Positions 1 to 8,433 of a DNA stretch of 64,000 nt are shown here, piece by piece. Each line of letters starts with the position of its first letter. The first letter of the stretch is position 1. The notes beneath the pieces were generated by a model that saw nothing but the letters and a program-made list of their open reading frames with translations, was not told the DNA's origin and did not search any database. Both the position numbers and the translations under genes were made by a program. Origin of the DNA: Rheinheimera nanhaiensis E407-8 (GTDB lineage: Bacteria > Pseudomonadota > Gammaproteobacteria > Enterobacterales > Alteromonadaceae); contig NZ_BAFK01000001.1 in the NCBI RefSeq assembly GCF_000296695.1, positions 248,001-312,000 on the forward strand, in the 5' to 3' direction.

Positions 1-1088
1 CTGGTTCTGCTCAGATATGGCTGATGGATTTGAGCACGCGGGAAACCAACTTGCTCACAAAAATAGCAGACTCCTTTCCTGGTAATATCGATTGGGGATT
101 GGATGATAGCTACATTATTTATCCGTCATCATCTGTAAGCCTAAGCAAAGTGAAACTTAACGGTGAAGCAGAAATAATTGCCTACACTGACGAGAGCAGC
201 AACGAAATTCAGTTGACGAAATCAGGCAGTGTTGTAGCCACAGTAGGCAGCTTTTCGAGTATTAATTTACGTAAACTTGCCAACCGTATAAATAACAATG
301 AACTTCTTAACGAAAAAGTATTTAGCTCTAATCGAAATGAAACTTATGTTGAAACGAGTCCGGTAAACTCGGGCCCTCTTGCTGTTTTGTCTAGAAGAAC
401 TGGGTTACCCCAGGTCTGGTTAATGTTTGCAGATGGTACACAAAGACAACTAACTCACTTTTCTGAGGTAGAGCGAATTCGTAGTCTAATGTTTTCACCT
501 GATGGCACTAAACTTCTGATTCAAATGAATCAGAAGATTTTAGTTTACAGCATGAACTCATTTCTAAATGAAATTAAAGGCAATACTGGTGCAGTAATCG
601 GAACTGCATCATGGCGAAGTGATGGCGAGGGAATATATTTTCCAGAGGTTAACAACGGAAAATGGCAGATCATCGAAGCGAGTATTGCAGACGTCACTGA
701 GAGAAGAACAATATCTGTAGAAAAAGAGCTTTATCTGCCAAGCCATGATGGTGATTACGTTTTTTGGCGCGACAGCAACACGAAAAAGTTCTATATACAA
801 CGCAAAGGTTTAGAGCCTGAATTACTTCAATTTACCTTGCCTGAGACTCAGATTGCTTTTAAGTTCCAGGTAACTGCAGATGGCATATACTTCTCTAAAC
901 TTATTAGTGAGTTAGATTATGGTCTGTTTTATTACAATTTAGCCAAGCATAGTGTTGAACCCGTCGTAGAAAAAATGCGATTAAGTCGTTTTAGTGTTAC
1001 CGCAGACCAAAAATATGTGTATTTATTGGATTATGAGTTGGGAGACCTTGATGTTGCCATTCTTCCAAATGTCATCGAGTCTTTATAA
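1..1088 (+). CDS. C-terminal beta-propeller of a probable CadC-like regulator (5' partial)
   Basis: The reading frame is open from base 3 and reads GSAQIWLMDLSTRETNLLTK before the first ATG at 24, so the gene begins upstream of the window. Repeated WD40/TolB-like blade motifs are visible: QIWLMD at the edge, then QVWLMFADGTQRQLTH and SPDGTKLLI, with four or more blades. The intact gene at 6364 has the same kind of propeller behind a winged helix and one membrane helix, so I infer this is the periplasmic propeller of a paralogous membrane regulator. The N-terminal DNA-binding part is not visible, so a free TolB-like protein remains possible. Confidence 0.6.
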   Translation, partial: GSAQIWLMDLSTRETNLLTKIADSFPGNIDWGLDDSYIIYPSSSVSLSKVKLNGEAEIIAYTDESSNEIQLTKSGSVVATVGSFSSINLRKLANRINNNELLNEKVFSSNRNETYVETSPVNSGPLAVLSRRTGLPQVWLMFADGTQRQLTHFSEVERIRSLMFSPDGTKLLIQMNQKILVYSMNSFLNEIKGNTGAVIGTASWRSDGEGIYFPEVNNGKWQIIEASIADVTERRTISVEKELYLPSHDGDYVFWRDSNTKKFYIQRKGLEPELLQFTLPETQIAFKFQVTADGIYFSKLISELDYGLFYYNLAKHSVEPVVEKMRLSRFSVTADQKYVYLLDYELGDLDVAILPNVIESL

Positions 1089-1167
1089 AGAATTTATCCA
1101 AAAATCATAGAGTTTCCCCCAACTGTTGGTACTACGTTGTTGACAACCAACAAAGGAGAAACTGCAC

Positions 1168-1389
1168 ATGAAAGCTTTAACTTTAATTTTAATCGCACTT
1201 GTATTATTCGTAGTCGAAGCCTCAACTGGGGTGTTGATAAAACAAACTGAAAGTAAGATTAAGCTAGAGAATACTTACGCTTGCATATGGTACACCTATT
1301 GCAACGATCCTGAATCATACAGCCCTATCCTACAACCCAAGAGCGACAAAACTGAAACTCAGGACACTAAAGACGAAAAACTAGCCTGA
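1168..1389 (+). CDS. Small secreted or membrane-anchored peptide, unknown function
   Basis: This encodes 73 residues. It starts with an uncleaved or weakly cleaved signal segment (residues 2-17, KALTLILIALVLFVVE), followed by a polar region with two cysteines in ACIWYTYC, and ends in a highly charged Lys/Asp/Glu/Thr tail. The start is supported by AAAGGAG at 1152-1158, nine bases before the ATG. It follows the propeller gene by 79 bp and ends just before the first 94-bp direct repeat. I recognise no family. The position suggests a partner of the upstream regulator, which is inference only. Confidence 0.6.
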   Translation: MKALTLILIALVLFVVEASTGVLIKQTESKIKLENTYACIWYTYCNDPESYSPILQPKSDKTETQDTKDEKLA

Positions 1390-1477
1390 TACATTGTCTT
1401 ACAAATAGAGACGCTAAACCTTTCTAAGGCTTAAGGTATAATCCGCCCAGATAACATGTTATCGGGCGGACCTTAAT
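1384..1477 (+). repeat. 94-bp direct repeat, copy A (promoter-like)
   Basis: By hand alignment this stretch matches 6272-6365 over 94 bases with seven mismatches and no gaps. It overlaps the last codons of the small peptide gene. It contains TATAAT at 1437-1442 and then an inverted repeat: CCGCCC and GGGCGG flank a perfect 14-base palindrome, GATAACATGTTATC. In copy B the repeat ends on the first bases of a gene (ATG at 6364). Here the equivalent bases are ATT and no gene starts, so copy A looks like an orphaned promoter or leader. Confidence 0.85.
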
Positions 1478-1630
1478 TTACTTGCCATTACGCTTCGCCG
1501 TTACTCGCCATGCCATTCTTATATTCCGCATCAAGGTACGATCTGGTCCTTGCTCATTGACAAACCGACTTTCAACTGAAAAAATTCACCGTTAATTTTC
1601 GTTATGTTAACTTTCTCGTAAGGCAGCAGG
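1478..1630. other. Short non-coding stretch upstream of the candidate toxin gene
   Basis: No ORF is convincing here. A TTGACA hexamer lies at 1557-1562 but has no good -10 at a 16-18 base spacing. AAGG at 1620-1623 serves as the ribosome-binding site of the ATG at 1631. Transcription of the cassette may start here or from the TATAAT inside repeat A. Confidence 0.4.
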
Positions 1631-2728
1631 ATGCAAAACCAGCAATATAACGGCGTAATTCTTGAAGATAAATGGGGTAAAACCTATCTTTGCAGCAGTT
1701 GCTTATTGGCTTACGCTGATTTAGGAGAAGGCTATATTTCTGACGTCAACGACAAGGAATATGGCCGCTATTTTTTGCACGACTTAGAACCGCATTGGAA
1801 TTTACGCCAAATTTGGGTCGAAATGTATCAACACGTCAAACCCTGGGCGTTAGATTTATCTAAGTTTACTGATTTTCAGTTGCGTGATGCTTTATTGCAA
1901 ATATTTTCTGCTGGCGAAATGCGCGTCTGGCAACTCAGCGAGGGCTGGGGCAAACAACCGGAAGGCAACGGCATAGGCGAAGGTCGTTTAGCGCCACAAA
2001 CCAGCAGCAACGTAGGCCCTGCAACTGTCAGCAAAAAAGCACTTAAACCCGGTGGTGGCGTAACGCCGGCAAATAGCAGTAACGCCACAACGGCAGTGCA
2101 TAGCAGTATAACCACCAACACGGTAGCACCGACTGCGACAGATGATATTGCAAACAACCCGGCAGCCCGTAAAGCGTTGTATGTCAAGCATGGCATTGAA
2201 GTTGGCCCTTACAAAGAGCTGCAAAAAATCACCAAACCGGGTTACCAACGTGAGCACTTTATTCCGCATAGCTGTTTTATGGTGCGCTCTGTCGCCAGTG
2301 GTGAGAGCCGTGCTAATGTGCCTATTGGTGCGGCCTTTGGTTCTTATAATGAAGGCGATGCTATTACCTATTTTGTGTTTGATGACCAAAGCAAAGGTAC
2401 AGAGCACCGCTATCTTACCGATATTGAAAAAAACTATGCCAAATCACTGAATGATGCTGGCGAGTATGCGACAGTGAATCAATGGTTAGACCATATGGAG
2501 CACGAAACCGCAACATCCTTATGTATGGACACCATAGAGCGCTCACCTGGCGTATATGAAGCGCGTGTACCAGACGACGAAGCAAAACTGGTGGCTAAGG
2601 CCATACGGATTGACACAGAAAGCTACTTGGACAGTGCTGGCGTGAATAAAAATGCACCGCTATCTAATCTGGTGGGTGGTGGAGATGTGCCAGGTGGCAC
2701 AGAAATCGGTAGCGGTGATGACTTCTAA
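1631..2728 (+). CDS. Candidate toxin with HNH/ENDO VII-like motif
   Basis: This encodes 365 residues. Residues 1-110 are compact and rich in aromatic residues, with a CSSC pair near residue 22. Residues 120-180 are a low-complexity Ser/Thr/Ala/Asn/Gly linker. Residues 185-320 form a second domain with GPYKELQK at 192-199 and GYQREHFIPHSCF at 204-216. The combination of a GPY motif, a (R/E/N)H motif and a short following hydrophobic run resembles the HNH/ENDO VII-type nuclease domains seen at the C-termini of polymorphic and type VI secreted toxins. This is motif resemblance only, and the N-terminal domain is unrecognised. No secretion genes are present in the window. The protein has no signal peptide. 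Confidence 0.5.
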   Translation: MQNQQYNGVILEDKWGKTYLCSSCLLAYADLGEGYISDVNDKEYGRYFLHDLEPHWNLRQIWVEMYQHVKPWALDLSKFTDFQLRDALLQIFSAGEMRVWQLSEGWGKQPEGNGIGEGRLAPQTSSNVGPATVSKKALKPGGGVTPANSSNATTAVHSSITTNTVAPTATDDIANNPAARKALYVKHGIEVGPYKELQKITKPGYQREHFIPHSCFMVRSVASGESRANVPIGAAFGSYNEGDAITYFVFDDQSKGTEHRYLTDIEKNYAKSLNDAGEYATVNQWLDHMEHETATSLCMDTIERSPGVYEARVPDDEAKLVAKAIRIDTESYLDSAGVNKNAPLSNLVGGGDVPGGTEIGSGDDF

Positions 2729-2742
2729 TTAAGGTATTGAAA

Positions 2743-3684
2743 ATGAACGTTAGAAATCAATATGACATTGTACATGCGATAGATGTTGCCCATTCTCAAT
2801 ATGGTTATCATGCCATTTTAACTTTTTACAACGAGTCAAACCCTTTAGCGGCGGTTGGGATGGTATCAGTAAATAATGAGCCCGTAGAGGGACTGATTAA
2901 GACATTCTTAGGCGCCAATTTCCAGCTAAACGCAATGTGGGTATCCGACAGCGGTAATTTATGGGTAGTTGATGATCAAGGCGATGTATTTACCACTGCT
3001 AAGGTCAGCTTTAGCCAGCCACCTTATCGCTTATTAAAGTTTAACGCGGGTAGTTTTGATATTGACTGGCAGGTAACTGAAGCCTTTAAAGGTCAACTAA
3101 ACGGTATTTGGGGCACAACTGACAGTGATGTGTGGGTAACTTCCTTTAAAGGGCCGGCCTTACACTGGAATGGCAAAGACTGGACCGAGTACGCCCTACC
3201 GCAAGCACCTAACGCCATTGATGGCTCTGCCAGCGATGATATTTACATCGTTGGTTATCATGGCAATATTCACCATTTTGACGGTAGCCGTTGGCGCAAA
3301 GTAACTCTGCCTGCCAACATTCCCCAGCAAGATGCCTTTACTGATGTAAAAGTGGTATCAAAGCACTTAGTTTACATTACAGGGCGCAGCGGTTGCCTGT
3401 TGGTTGGTAATGCCGCTGACGGTTTTAAAGATATTGGTTCACCTAAGTTTAGTTGGTATGGCGTAGGCACTTTGGCTGAACGGGTATTTTTAGCCGGTGG
3501 TGAGGCAGGTATATTTGAGTTAATAGACAGCCAGTTTATTTGCCTGAAAGACAAAGGCCAACCGGTAGGCGTTTTTGAAACGCCAAACGCCATTAACTTT
3601 ATTCCTGCTGAGCAGCAACCTAACCCATGGTTTGTCAGGTATGAACCTAGTGCTGCCCGCGAATGGACAAAGGTAAATACGTGA
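2743..3684 (+). CDS. Beta-propeller protein with DVW-type blades, cassette partner
   Basis: Starting at the ATG at 2743 (AAGG at 2731-2734) gives 313 residues. An in-frame TTG at 2737 would add two. At least five degenerate blades are visible, for example NLWVVDDQGDVFTT, GIWGTTDSDVWVTS, AIDGSASDDIYIVG and VFLAGGEAGIFEL, with ALHWNGKDW and IHHFDGSRW between them. This pattern is known from bacterial galactose-oxidase-like propellers. There is no signal peptide, so it is probably cytosolic. It follows the candidate toxin by 14 bp and overlaps the next gene by 4 bp, so it could be an immunity or chaperone partner, which is inference. Confidence 0.65.
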   Translation: MNVRNQYDIVHAIDVAHSQYGYHAILTFYNESNPLAAVGMVSVNNEPVEGLIKTFLGANFQLNAMWVSDSGNLWVVDDQGDVFTTAKVSFSQPPYRLLKFNAGSFDIDWQVTEAFKGQLNGIWGTTDSDVWVTSFKGPALHWNGKDWTEYALPQAPNAIDGSASDDIYIVGYHGNIHHFDGSRWRKVTLPANIPQQDAFTDVKVVSKHLVYITGRSGCLLVGNAADGFKDIGSPKFSWYGVGTLAERVFLAGGEAGIFELIDSQFICLKDKGQPVGVFETPNAINFIPAEQQPNPWFVRYEPSAAREWTKVNT

Positions 3685-4004
3685 TAAAACTCACTTACCT
3701 TGTTATTACAGCCACACAGGCCAAAGCTGAACTTAGGCTATGGCAACAACAGGGTAAAAACCTGCTGGCGCTGGTTAAATTACAACACAGCAAACCCGGC
3801 TTTAGCTTGTATATTCCCGGTTATCGCTGTAATAACTGGTATCGGTTGGATAGACAATACTACCCCAGCCAGCAAGCCGCATTAGCGGCTTATGGTGAAT
3901 TATTGGACTCACTGACTGATGAGTATACTCAGAAGGGGGTGAGTAGCGTTCCTTTTATCGGACATTCAAAACTGAATCATCAAATTACAGAAGAGGCAAA
4001 ATGA
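3681..4004 (+). CDS. Small cytosolic protein of unknown function in the cassette
   Basis: I place the start at the GTG at 3681, which forms a GTGA overlap with the stop of the propeller gene and has AAAGG eight bases upstream. An ATG at 3663 in the same frame would overlap more deeply. The product has 107 residues, is mixed alpha/beta in character and rich in Tyr, Leu and Gln, with no signal peptide or membrane helix. Its stop overlaps the start of the lipoprotein gene (ATGA at 4001-4004). I do not recognise a family. The tight coupling on both sides argues that it is a real gene. Confidence 0.6.
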   Translation: MIKLTYLVITATQAKAELRLWQQQGKNLLALVKLQHSKPGFSLYIPGYRCNNWYRLDRQYYPSQQAALAAYGELLDSLTDEYTQKGVSSVPFIGHSKLNHQITEEAK

Positions 4005-4603
4005 TCAGATTTTTACTTTCAGTACTTTTAGCGATTGGATTATCAGCTTGTAGTCAGAACGCTGATCCAGACAAAGCCGATATATTAGCAGCGCTAAATG
4101 ACTTAGCGACCAAGAAAGCTTGTGTCAGTTCCACTTTGTTCCAGGCGTTTCCAATTTCAAAGACCAACCAAACTGAAGCAAATCAAGATATTATTCAGCC
4201 GTTTGTCGAGCTCGGCTTTATTGCAAACAAACCAGATGAATATACGTTATCGGAAAAAGGGCAATTGGTTTACGACAAAAATCAAGCTGGGTTTTGTTAC
4301 ACAAACCAATTTAAAATCAGCGATATTTCAGTAGTTAAGAAAGAGTCTGATAATAATTTACCTCCTGGATTATCAGGAGTTTGGTATGTCAGATTCAACA
4401 TTGAACCGGAAAGTACTGAAGAATGGGTTCTGAGTTCAGCAATGTTGCAAGTTGTAAGTCATTTGACGCCGGACCAAATTACCAAGACACACTCATTTAC
4501 TGTGCGGTTAGCAAAAAAACATGGCGAAGAAGAGCTAATTATTGCGGACCCACGCTTTAGCTTTAACCCAGGTATGCGTTTAAATACCAAATTTACGTTT
4601 TAA
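4001..4603 (+). CDS. Predicted lipoprotein, cassette member
   Basis: This encodes 200 residues with a lipoprotein signal (LLAIGLSAC, lipidated Cys17) and then a soluble domain with a possible winged-helix-like segment (residues 30-95) and a beta-rich C-terminal half. It is translationally coupled to the preceding gene by an ATGA overlap. Lipoproteins encoded beside secreted toxins often act as periplasmic immunity proteins. That role is plausible here but not shown by the sequence, and the family is unrecognised. Confidence 0.65.
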   Translation: MIRFLLSVLLAIGLSACSQNADPDKADILAALNDLATKKACVSSTLFQAFPISKTNQTEANQDIIQPFVELGFIANKPDEYTLSEKGQLVYDKNQAGFCYTNQFKISDISVVKKESDNNLPPGLSGVWYVRFNIEPESTEEWVLSSAMLQVVSHLTPDQITKTHSFTVRLAKKHGEEELIIADPRFSFNPGMRLNTKFTF

Positions 4604-4741
4604 AGCTTAATAGAGAAAATAGCTATTCTTGTCGCTTCCCGGTTAACGCTGCGAGACTAGGTATCGGGAGACTAAACAACTTTCGTCAGTGGGCGCAACA
4701 TTTACCTGCCTTACCACCGATAATCTATTTAGGAGAATGAT

Positions 4742-5155
4742 ATGCGAAAAGTTTTAGTAGCGGTTATTTTAGGAACGATATTTTTTGTTGGCTTTTATAT
4801 GTATTGCTTAGATTTGTCTTCCGATGCTCCGAAAGCTTTCGGTATAGCCGGTGTTGCTGGGGTAAGCCTTATGATCTTCTCTACGGCAGGTGGTTTTATC
4901 AGCATGGTACTGAAGAGAGCTACTTTCAAAAGCAATTTTGACAGGGGGCTTATGCTGTGTACGTATGGGGCTATTACTGCATTCATTCCGACTTTAATTC
5001 AGGCGTTTATGGCAAATAGACACGTGATATTGGACAGTGACCTTCAACTGATTATGTCGATACATATGATTTTTTTTACGACAATTGCATTTGCTTCAGC
5101 TGGAGCTGGAGGGAGCTTAATTGCCGCAGATATTGTTTTGAATAAAGAACCTTGA
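4742..5155 (+). CDS. Small four-helix membrane protein of unknown function
   Basis: This encodes 137 residues. Hydrophobic segments lie at about residues 4-23, 33-56, 70-90 and 104-128, which suggests four transmembrane helices. It is preceded by AGGAG (about 4731) with good spacing. It lies 138 bp downstream of the lipoprotein gene and converges with the lipoprotein gene at 5238. I recognise no family. Confidence 0.55.
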   Translation: MRKVLVAVILGTIFFVGFYMYCLDLSSDAPKAFGIAGVAGVSLMIFSTAGGFISMVLKRATFKSNFDRGLMLCTYGAITAFIPTLIQAFMANRHVILDSDLQLIMSIHMIFFTTIAFASAGAGGSLIAADIVLNKEP

Positions 5156-5168
5156 GAGAAGAAACTGA

Positions 5169-5227
5169 CTCAAATCTAATCTGACAGACAACACTGAAAA
5201 ACTGGGAACTGTCAGGTCAAGTTTGAG
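5169..5227. terminator. Two-armed inverted repeat between convergent genes
   Basis: CTCAAA (5169-5174) and CTGACAG (5181-5187) are mirrored by CTGTCAG (5209-5215) and TTTGAG (5222-5227), with equal six-base internal loops. It sits between the stops of the membrane-protein gene and the convergent lipoprotein gene. There is no U-tract, so it may be a weak bidirectional terminator or an RNA-end stabiliser. Confidence 0.4.
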
Positions 5228-5237
5228 CCAGCACAAA

Positions 5238-6038
5238 TTAGAAGGACTTGACGACTCGTTTATCATCCTTCCCATAGTAGACTTCACCATCAAGGATTTC
5301 GGCATAAAAGATACCTTCTCCTTCATCAAGCCTTACAAGCTTGAAGTAAAACATAGCTGGCAGTTCTCGATTGATTGTACCGCGTGAATTTTTCTTTTTC
5401 TGAAGGAATACCTTGGCTGCTTCTGGATCCATCTTCAAATTGCCAATGACCTCTGGATTTGTGAAATATAGTCTGAACTCACGAGGAAAATTATTGCTCG
5501 GCATGCGTAGACTATCTTGTTTAAAGCTATAGCTGGTTGTCGTTGTAAGGGAATCCAGTGGGAATTCGCTCTTTTCAAAGTCATAGGTGCCAAAATCCCA
5601 CTCGGTGAAAAGCTGATGAACCCGTGTTTCATCAAATTCTTCCGTGGTTTGTTTAATTTTACTGACCGCGGCCTGTCTTTTGCTAGCCAGCTCGAATTCG
5701 TCATTCCGATATTTTGTATAAATATCAGGATAATAGATTCGCATTAGATCAGTTGCATTTTGATCATATGAAAAATACTTGGACATCTTTCTGTAGGCAG
5801 TGAAAAAGTAGGCCCAGTTATACCCCTCATCGTAGACATTTTGATGTCGGGACTGTTGCACTCGCGGGGAAACTTCTGCCATAACATCATCAGAAACTTG
5901 GTCACTTTGAGATTCGGCCTTTCCCCAAATCATTTCTGATACTGGGCCTCTCTTTACGCCCTCAGTCGGCTGAGGAAGCGTTGATTTACATGCTGTCATT
6001 GATAGCGCCACAAACAGCAATAGGACTGTTTTATTCAT
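5238..6038 (-). CDS. Predicted lipoprotein, DUF4852-like in style
   Basis: This encodes 266 residues with a lipoprotein signal (LSMTAC, Cys17). The mature part is soluble and mixed alpha/beta, with YDEGYNWAYFFTAYRKM (about 69-85) and a C-terminal beta-rich segment ending EILDGEVYYGKDDKRV. The layout reminds me of the DUF4852 lipoproteins, but I cannot confirm that. The start is supported by GAGGAG just upstream of the ATG on the minus strand. It is transcribed toward the cassette and lies inside the repeat-flanked region. Confidence 0.6.
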   Translation of the reverse strand: MNKTVLLLFVALSMTACKSTLPQPTEGVKRGPVSEMIWGKAESQSDQVSDDVMAEVSPRVQQSRHQNVYDEGYNWAYFFTAYRKMSKYFSYDQNATDLMRIYYPDIYTKYRNDEFELASKRQAAVSKIKQTTEEFDETRVHQLFTEWDFGTYDFEKSEFPLDSLTTTTSYSFKQDSLRMPSNNFPREFRLYFTNPEVIGNLKMDPEAAKVFLQKKKNSRGTINRELPAMFYFKLVRLDEGEGIFYAEILDGEVYYGKDDKRVVKSF

Positions 6039-6271
6039 GTTTACAACTCCTCATATAAAACTCAGTCATACTTATTGAAATAGATATTTTTTCAAGCGGA
6101 AATGTCCCTTTGCCATCCCAAACAGCATTTCAGTCGCAACTGTCGCCATTAATCGGCTTCATCTATTTGAAATAGACGCGATGAATGTCGGCCAGTTTTC
6201 TGAGCATCTAAAAATGTACGGTGCGAGGACAAGTTCTAAATCCACATATGCGGAAAATTCTGTTATTTGTC
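6039..6271. other. AT-rich intergenic region, no gene seen
   Basis: This 233-bp stretch separates the minus-strand lipoprotein start from repeat copy B. It should hold the lipoprotein promoter. I see no ORF or RNA gene. Together with repeat B it makes a 325-bp gene-free interval. Confidence 0.5.
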
Positions 6272-6365
6272 GCCTGATATATTGTCTTACAAATAGAAAC
6301 GCTAAACATTTCCAAGGCTTAAGGTATAATCCGCCCAGATAACAAGCTGTCGGGCGGACCTTAAT
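6272..6365 (+). repeat. 94-bp direct repeat, copy B (promoter and leader of the regulator)
   Basis: This is the second copy of the 94-bp repeat at 1384-1477. It contains TATAAT at 6325-6330, and the CCGCCC/GGGCGG arms are kept, but the inner palindrome is degraded. It ends within the ATG of the winged-helix gene (6364). GGGCGGA, about ten bases before the ATG, is the only Shine-Dalgarno-like stretch. Confidence 0.85.
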
Positions 6366-8433
6366 GTCACATCTGGACCCTGTGGTACAAATTGGTGACT
6401 GGTATTATCAGGTGATCTACGGTCAGCTGTGGCCTGCTGCTGTACCCGTAAAGCCCGAACACATGGTGCGCTTGGAGCCACGACTACACAGCCTGCTGAA
6501 TTTCTTTTTGCAACACCCCAACACCCTGTTAGCCAAAGATACCTTGATTGAAAAAGTCTGGCCGGCTGAAGAAGGTACCGATGCCGCAGTGATGCGTGCT
6601 GTCGGCGCACTGAGAAAAGTGCTGGGTGATGATGTGCGAGCGCCGGTCTACATAGCCACGATATCGAAAAAAGGTTACTGCTGGCTGGCCGATATTAACC
6701 CCGTTGCACCCGGCACCCTGTTGCCTCATGTTGAACTGCCTGAAACAGCGCAGCCGGCCCTTACCAAGCCTGATGTATTACCACCGCGCTGGCCCTGGCG
6801 CTTTATCAGTCTGACGGCTGCAGCGATACTGCTTGGCTGTGCCAGCGTCGCTTATGTGTTGGCGAGTCTCACTGCAGCGCCGCTGCTGAAGTTGCCTGAT
6901 ACGATTACACCAATTAGCGCGTTAAGCGGGCAGGAATACTGGCCTGTGCTAAATGACGCGCAAAGCCATGTGGTGTATCAACAGCGGCCGCTGGATGCTA
7001 ACAGCCTGAACTGGAACCTGCAAAACCTGACTGATTTACGGGTAAGCCCATTACCGCAGCAGTTTAATGCCCTGTCACAACCACACTGGCTGGATGCCGA
7101 GCAGGTGCTGTTTCGTGGCGAAAAACCTGGCGAGTCATGTCAATTTTACCGGCAGCGGCTGTTACCGCAGCCGGCAGCGCCAGTCGCTTTGTGGTCTTGT
7201 ACTGCTGTATTGCCGCAAGCGTTGGTGCGCTGGCAGCAGCAGTGGCTGTGGTTAGATAATACTGCTGACGATACTACGCAGGCGCTGTGGATTGCTGAAG
7301 CCCAGCGACCACCACAGCTGCTGCGAAGCCTAACCAGCCTGTACTGGCCAGTGCAGCATATGCTGATACAGGATGACATGCTGTACTTGCTGGTGCAGCA
7401 AACGCAAAACAGCAGCAGCTTGTTTAGGATGCAACTCCCTGATGGTGAGGCTGAAGTTGTCCGGCAGTTTCCTTATCTGATAGAGCAGTTCTCCTGGTGG
7501 GATCAGCATAAGTTGTTATTGTCACCCGCACAGCACGAGCTGCAACTGTATGATATTAAACGTGACACTAGTCAAAGCCTTGGACCGTTAACGCGTGAGT
7601 TGACTCAGGCACAGCGCTACGACAACCGTATCCTTGCTACGCAATATCTAGATTACACTACGGATATTTACCGGCTCGAGCCGTTTGACAACCCGGTAAC
7701 GGTTACTCCCTGGCAAGTGTCAAACCGCAGCGAGCGCTTGGTGGCGCATGGTGACGCTGGTACTGCCTTTGTGTCAGACAGGGCGGGTATAAGCCAAATT
7801 TGGCTGGAGCAGGGCCGTGACAGCATACAGCTTAGCCGGTTAAACGAGCAGCAGCAGTTGCAGCAACTGCTGTGGCATCAGGGCGAGCTACTGGCGCTGC
7901 TGAACAGCCAGTTATACCGCTTAGCACCTGACAGCAGCGAGCTGAGCCTGTACCCGCTGCAAGCTAAGGCTGCCGGACGTTATGCCAGTTGTACCAACCA
8001 ACTATATTGGACTGAGCGGCGCGAAGAGCAGTGGTGGTTAATGACAGCGCACCAGCAGCAGGCTAAGCCAGTACGTGCCGGCGTGGTTGATGTGCGCTGC
8101 GGGCCCGATGAGAGGCTGCTGCTGCAGTTAGCCGACGACCGCAGCCTGCATCTGTTGGAGCCAGGCGGTCAGTTAACTGCACTGCCGGTGCAACTGGACT
8201 GGCGTTACGTTAAGCCAGAGCAGTGGTTTAGCGACCAGAGCGGCATTTACTGGTTAACCGCACAAGGCACTGAAGTACAGGCGTATCTATGGCAGGAACA
8301 GCAGGTGTCCATATTTAACTTGCCGCTAGAAAAACGCGCCATCGCAATTTATAGCAACGGTGCAGGTTTGGGTTATCTGGTGCGGCCAAGGCCGCACGAT
8401 ACCGATATTGTCTGGCTGCACAACCGCCGTTAA
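6364..8433 (+). CDS. Membrane-anchored winged-helix regulator with periplasmic propeller (CadC/ToxR-like)
   Basis: This encodes 689 residues. Residues about 8-110 form an OmpR/ToxR-type winged helix ([21 protein letters not shown]). Residues 147-170 are one membrane helix. Residues about 175-689 are a TolB/WD40-like propeller predicted to be periplasmic. CadC-like proteins of this layout read a periplasmic signal and bind DNA from the membrane, and the ligand here is unknown. Its promoter lies in repeat copy B. It is probably a paralog of the partial gene at the window start. The 3' end overlaps the convergent hemL by 4 bp. Confidence 0.85.
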   Translation: MSHLDPVVQIGDWYYQVIYGQLWPAAVPVKPEHMVRLEPRLHSLLNFFLQHPNTLLAKDTLIEKVWPAEEGTDAAVMRAVGALRKVLGDDVRAPVYIATISKKGYCWLADINPVAPGTLLPHVELPETAQPALTKPDVLPPRWPWRFISLTAAAILLGCASVAYVLASLTAAPLLKLPDTITPISALSGQEYWPVLNDAQSHVVYQQRPLDANSLNWNLQNLTDLRVSPLPQQFNALSQPHWLDAEQVLFRGEKPGESCQFYRQRLLPQPAAPVALWSCTAVLPQALVRWQQQWLWLDNTADDTTQALWIAEAQRPPQLLRSLTSLYWPVQHMLIQDDMLYLLVQQTQNSSSLFRMQLPDGEAEVVRQFPYLIEQFSWWDQHKLLLSPAQHELQLYDIKRDTSQSLGPLTRELTQAQRYDNRILATQYLDYTTDIYRLEPFDNPVTVTPWQVSNRSERLVAHGDAGTAFVSDRAGISQIWLEQGRDSIQLSRLNEQQQLQQLLWHQGELLALLNSQLYRLAPDSSELSLYPLQAKAAGRYASCTNQLYWTERREEQWWLMTAHQQQAKPVRAGVVDVRCGPDERLLLQLADDRSLHLLEPGGQLTALPVQLDWRYVKPEQWFSDQSGIYWLTAQGTEVQAYLWQEQQVSIFNLPLEKRAIAIYSNGAGLGYLVRPRPHDTDIVWLHNRR

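Noticed and set aside
1876-2407. Overlapping minus-strand ORFs opposite the candidate toxin
   Set aside because: They come from the low-complexity linker read on the other strand and have no start signals.
1384-6365. Composite transposon or integrative element
   Set aside because: The 94-bp repeats flank the segment, but there is no transposase, integrase, tRNA target or terminal inverted repeat.
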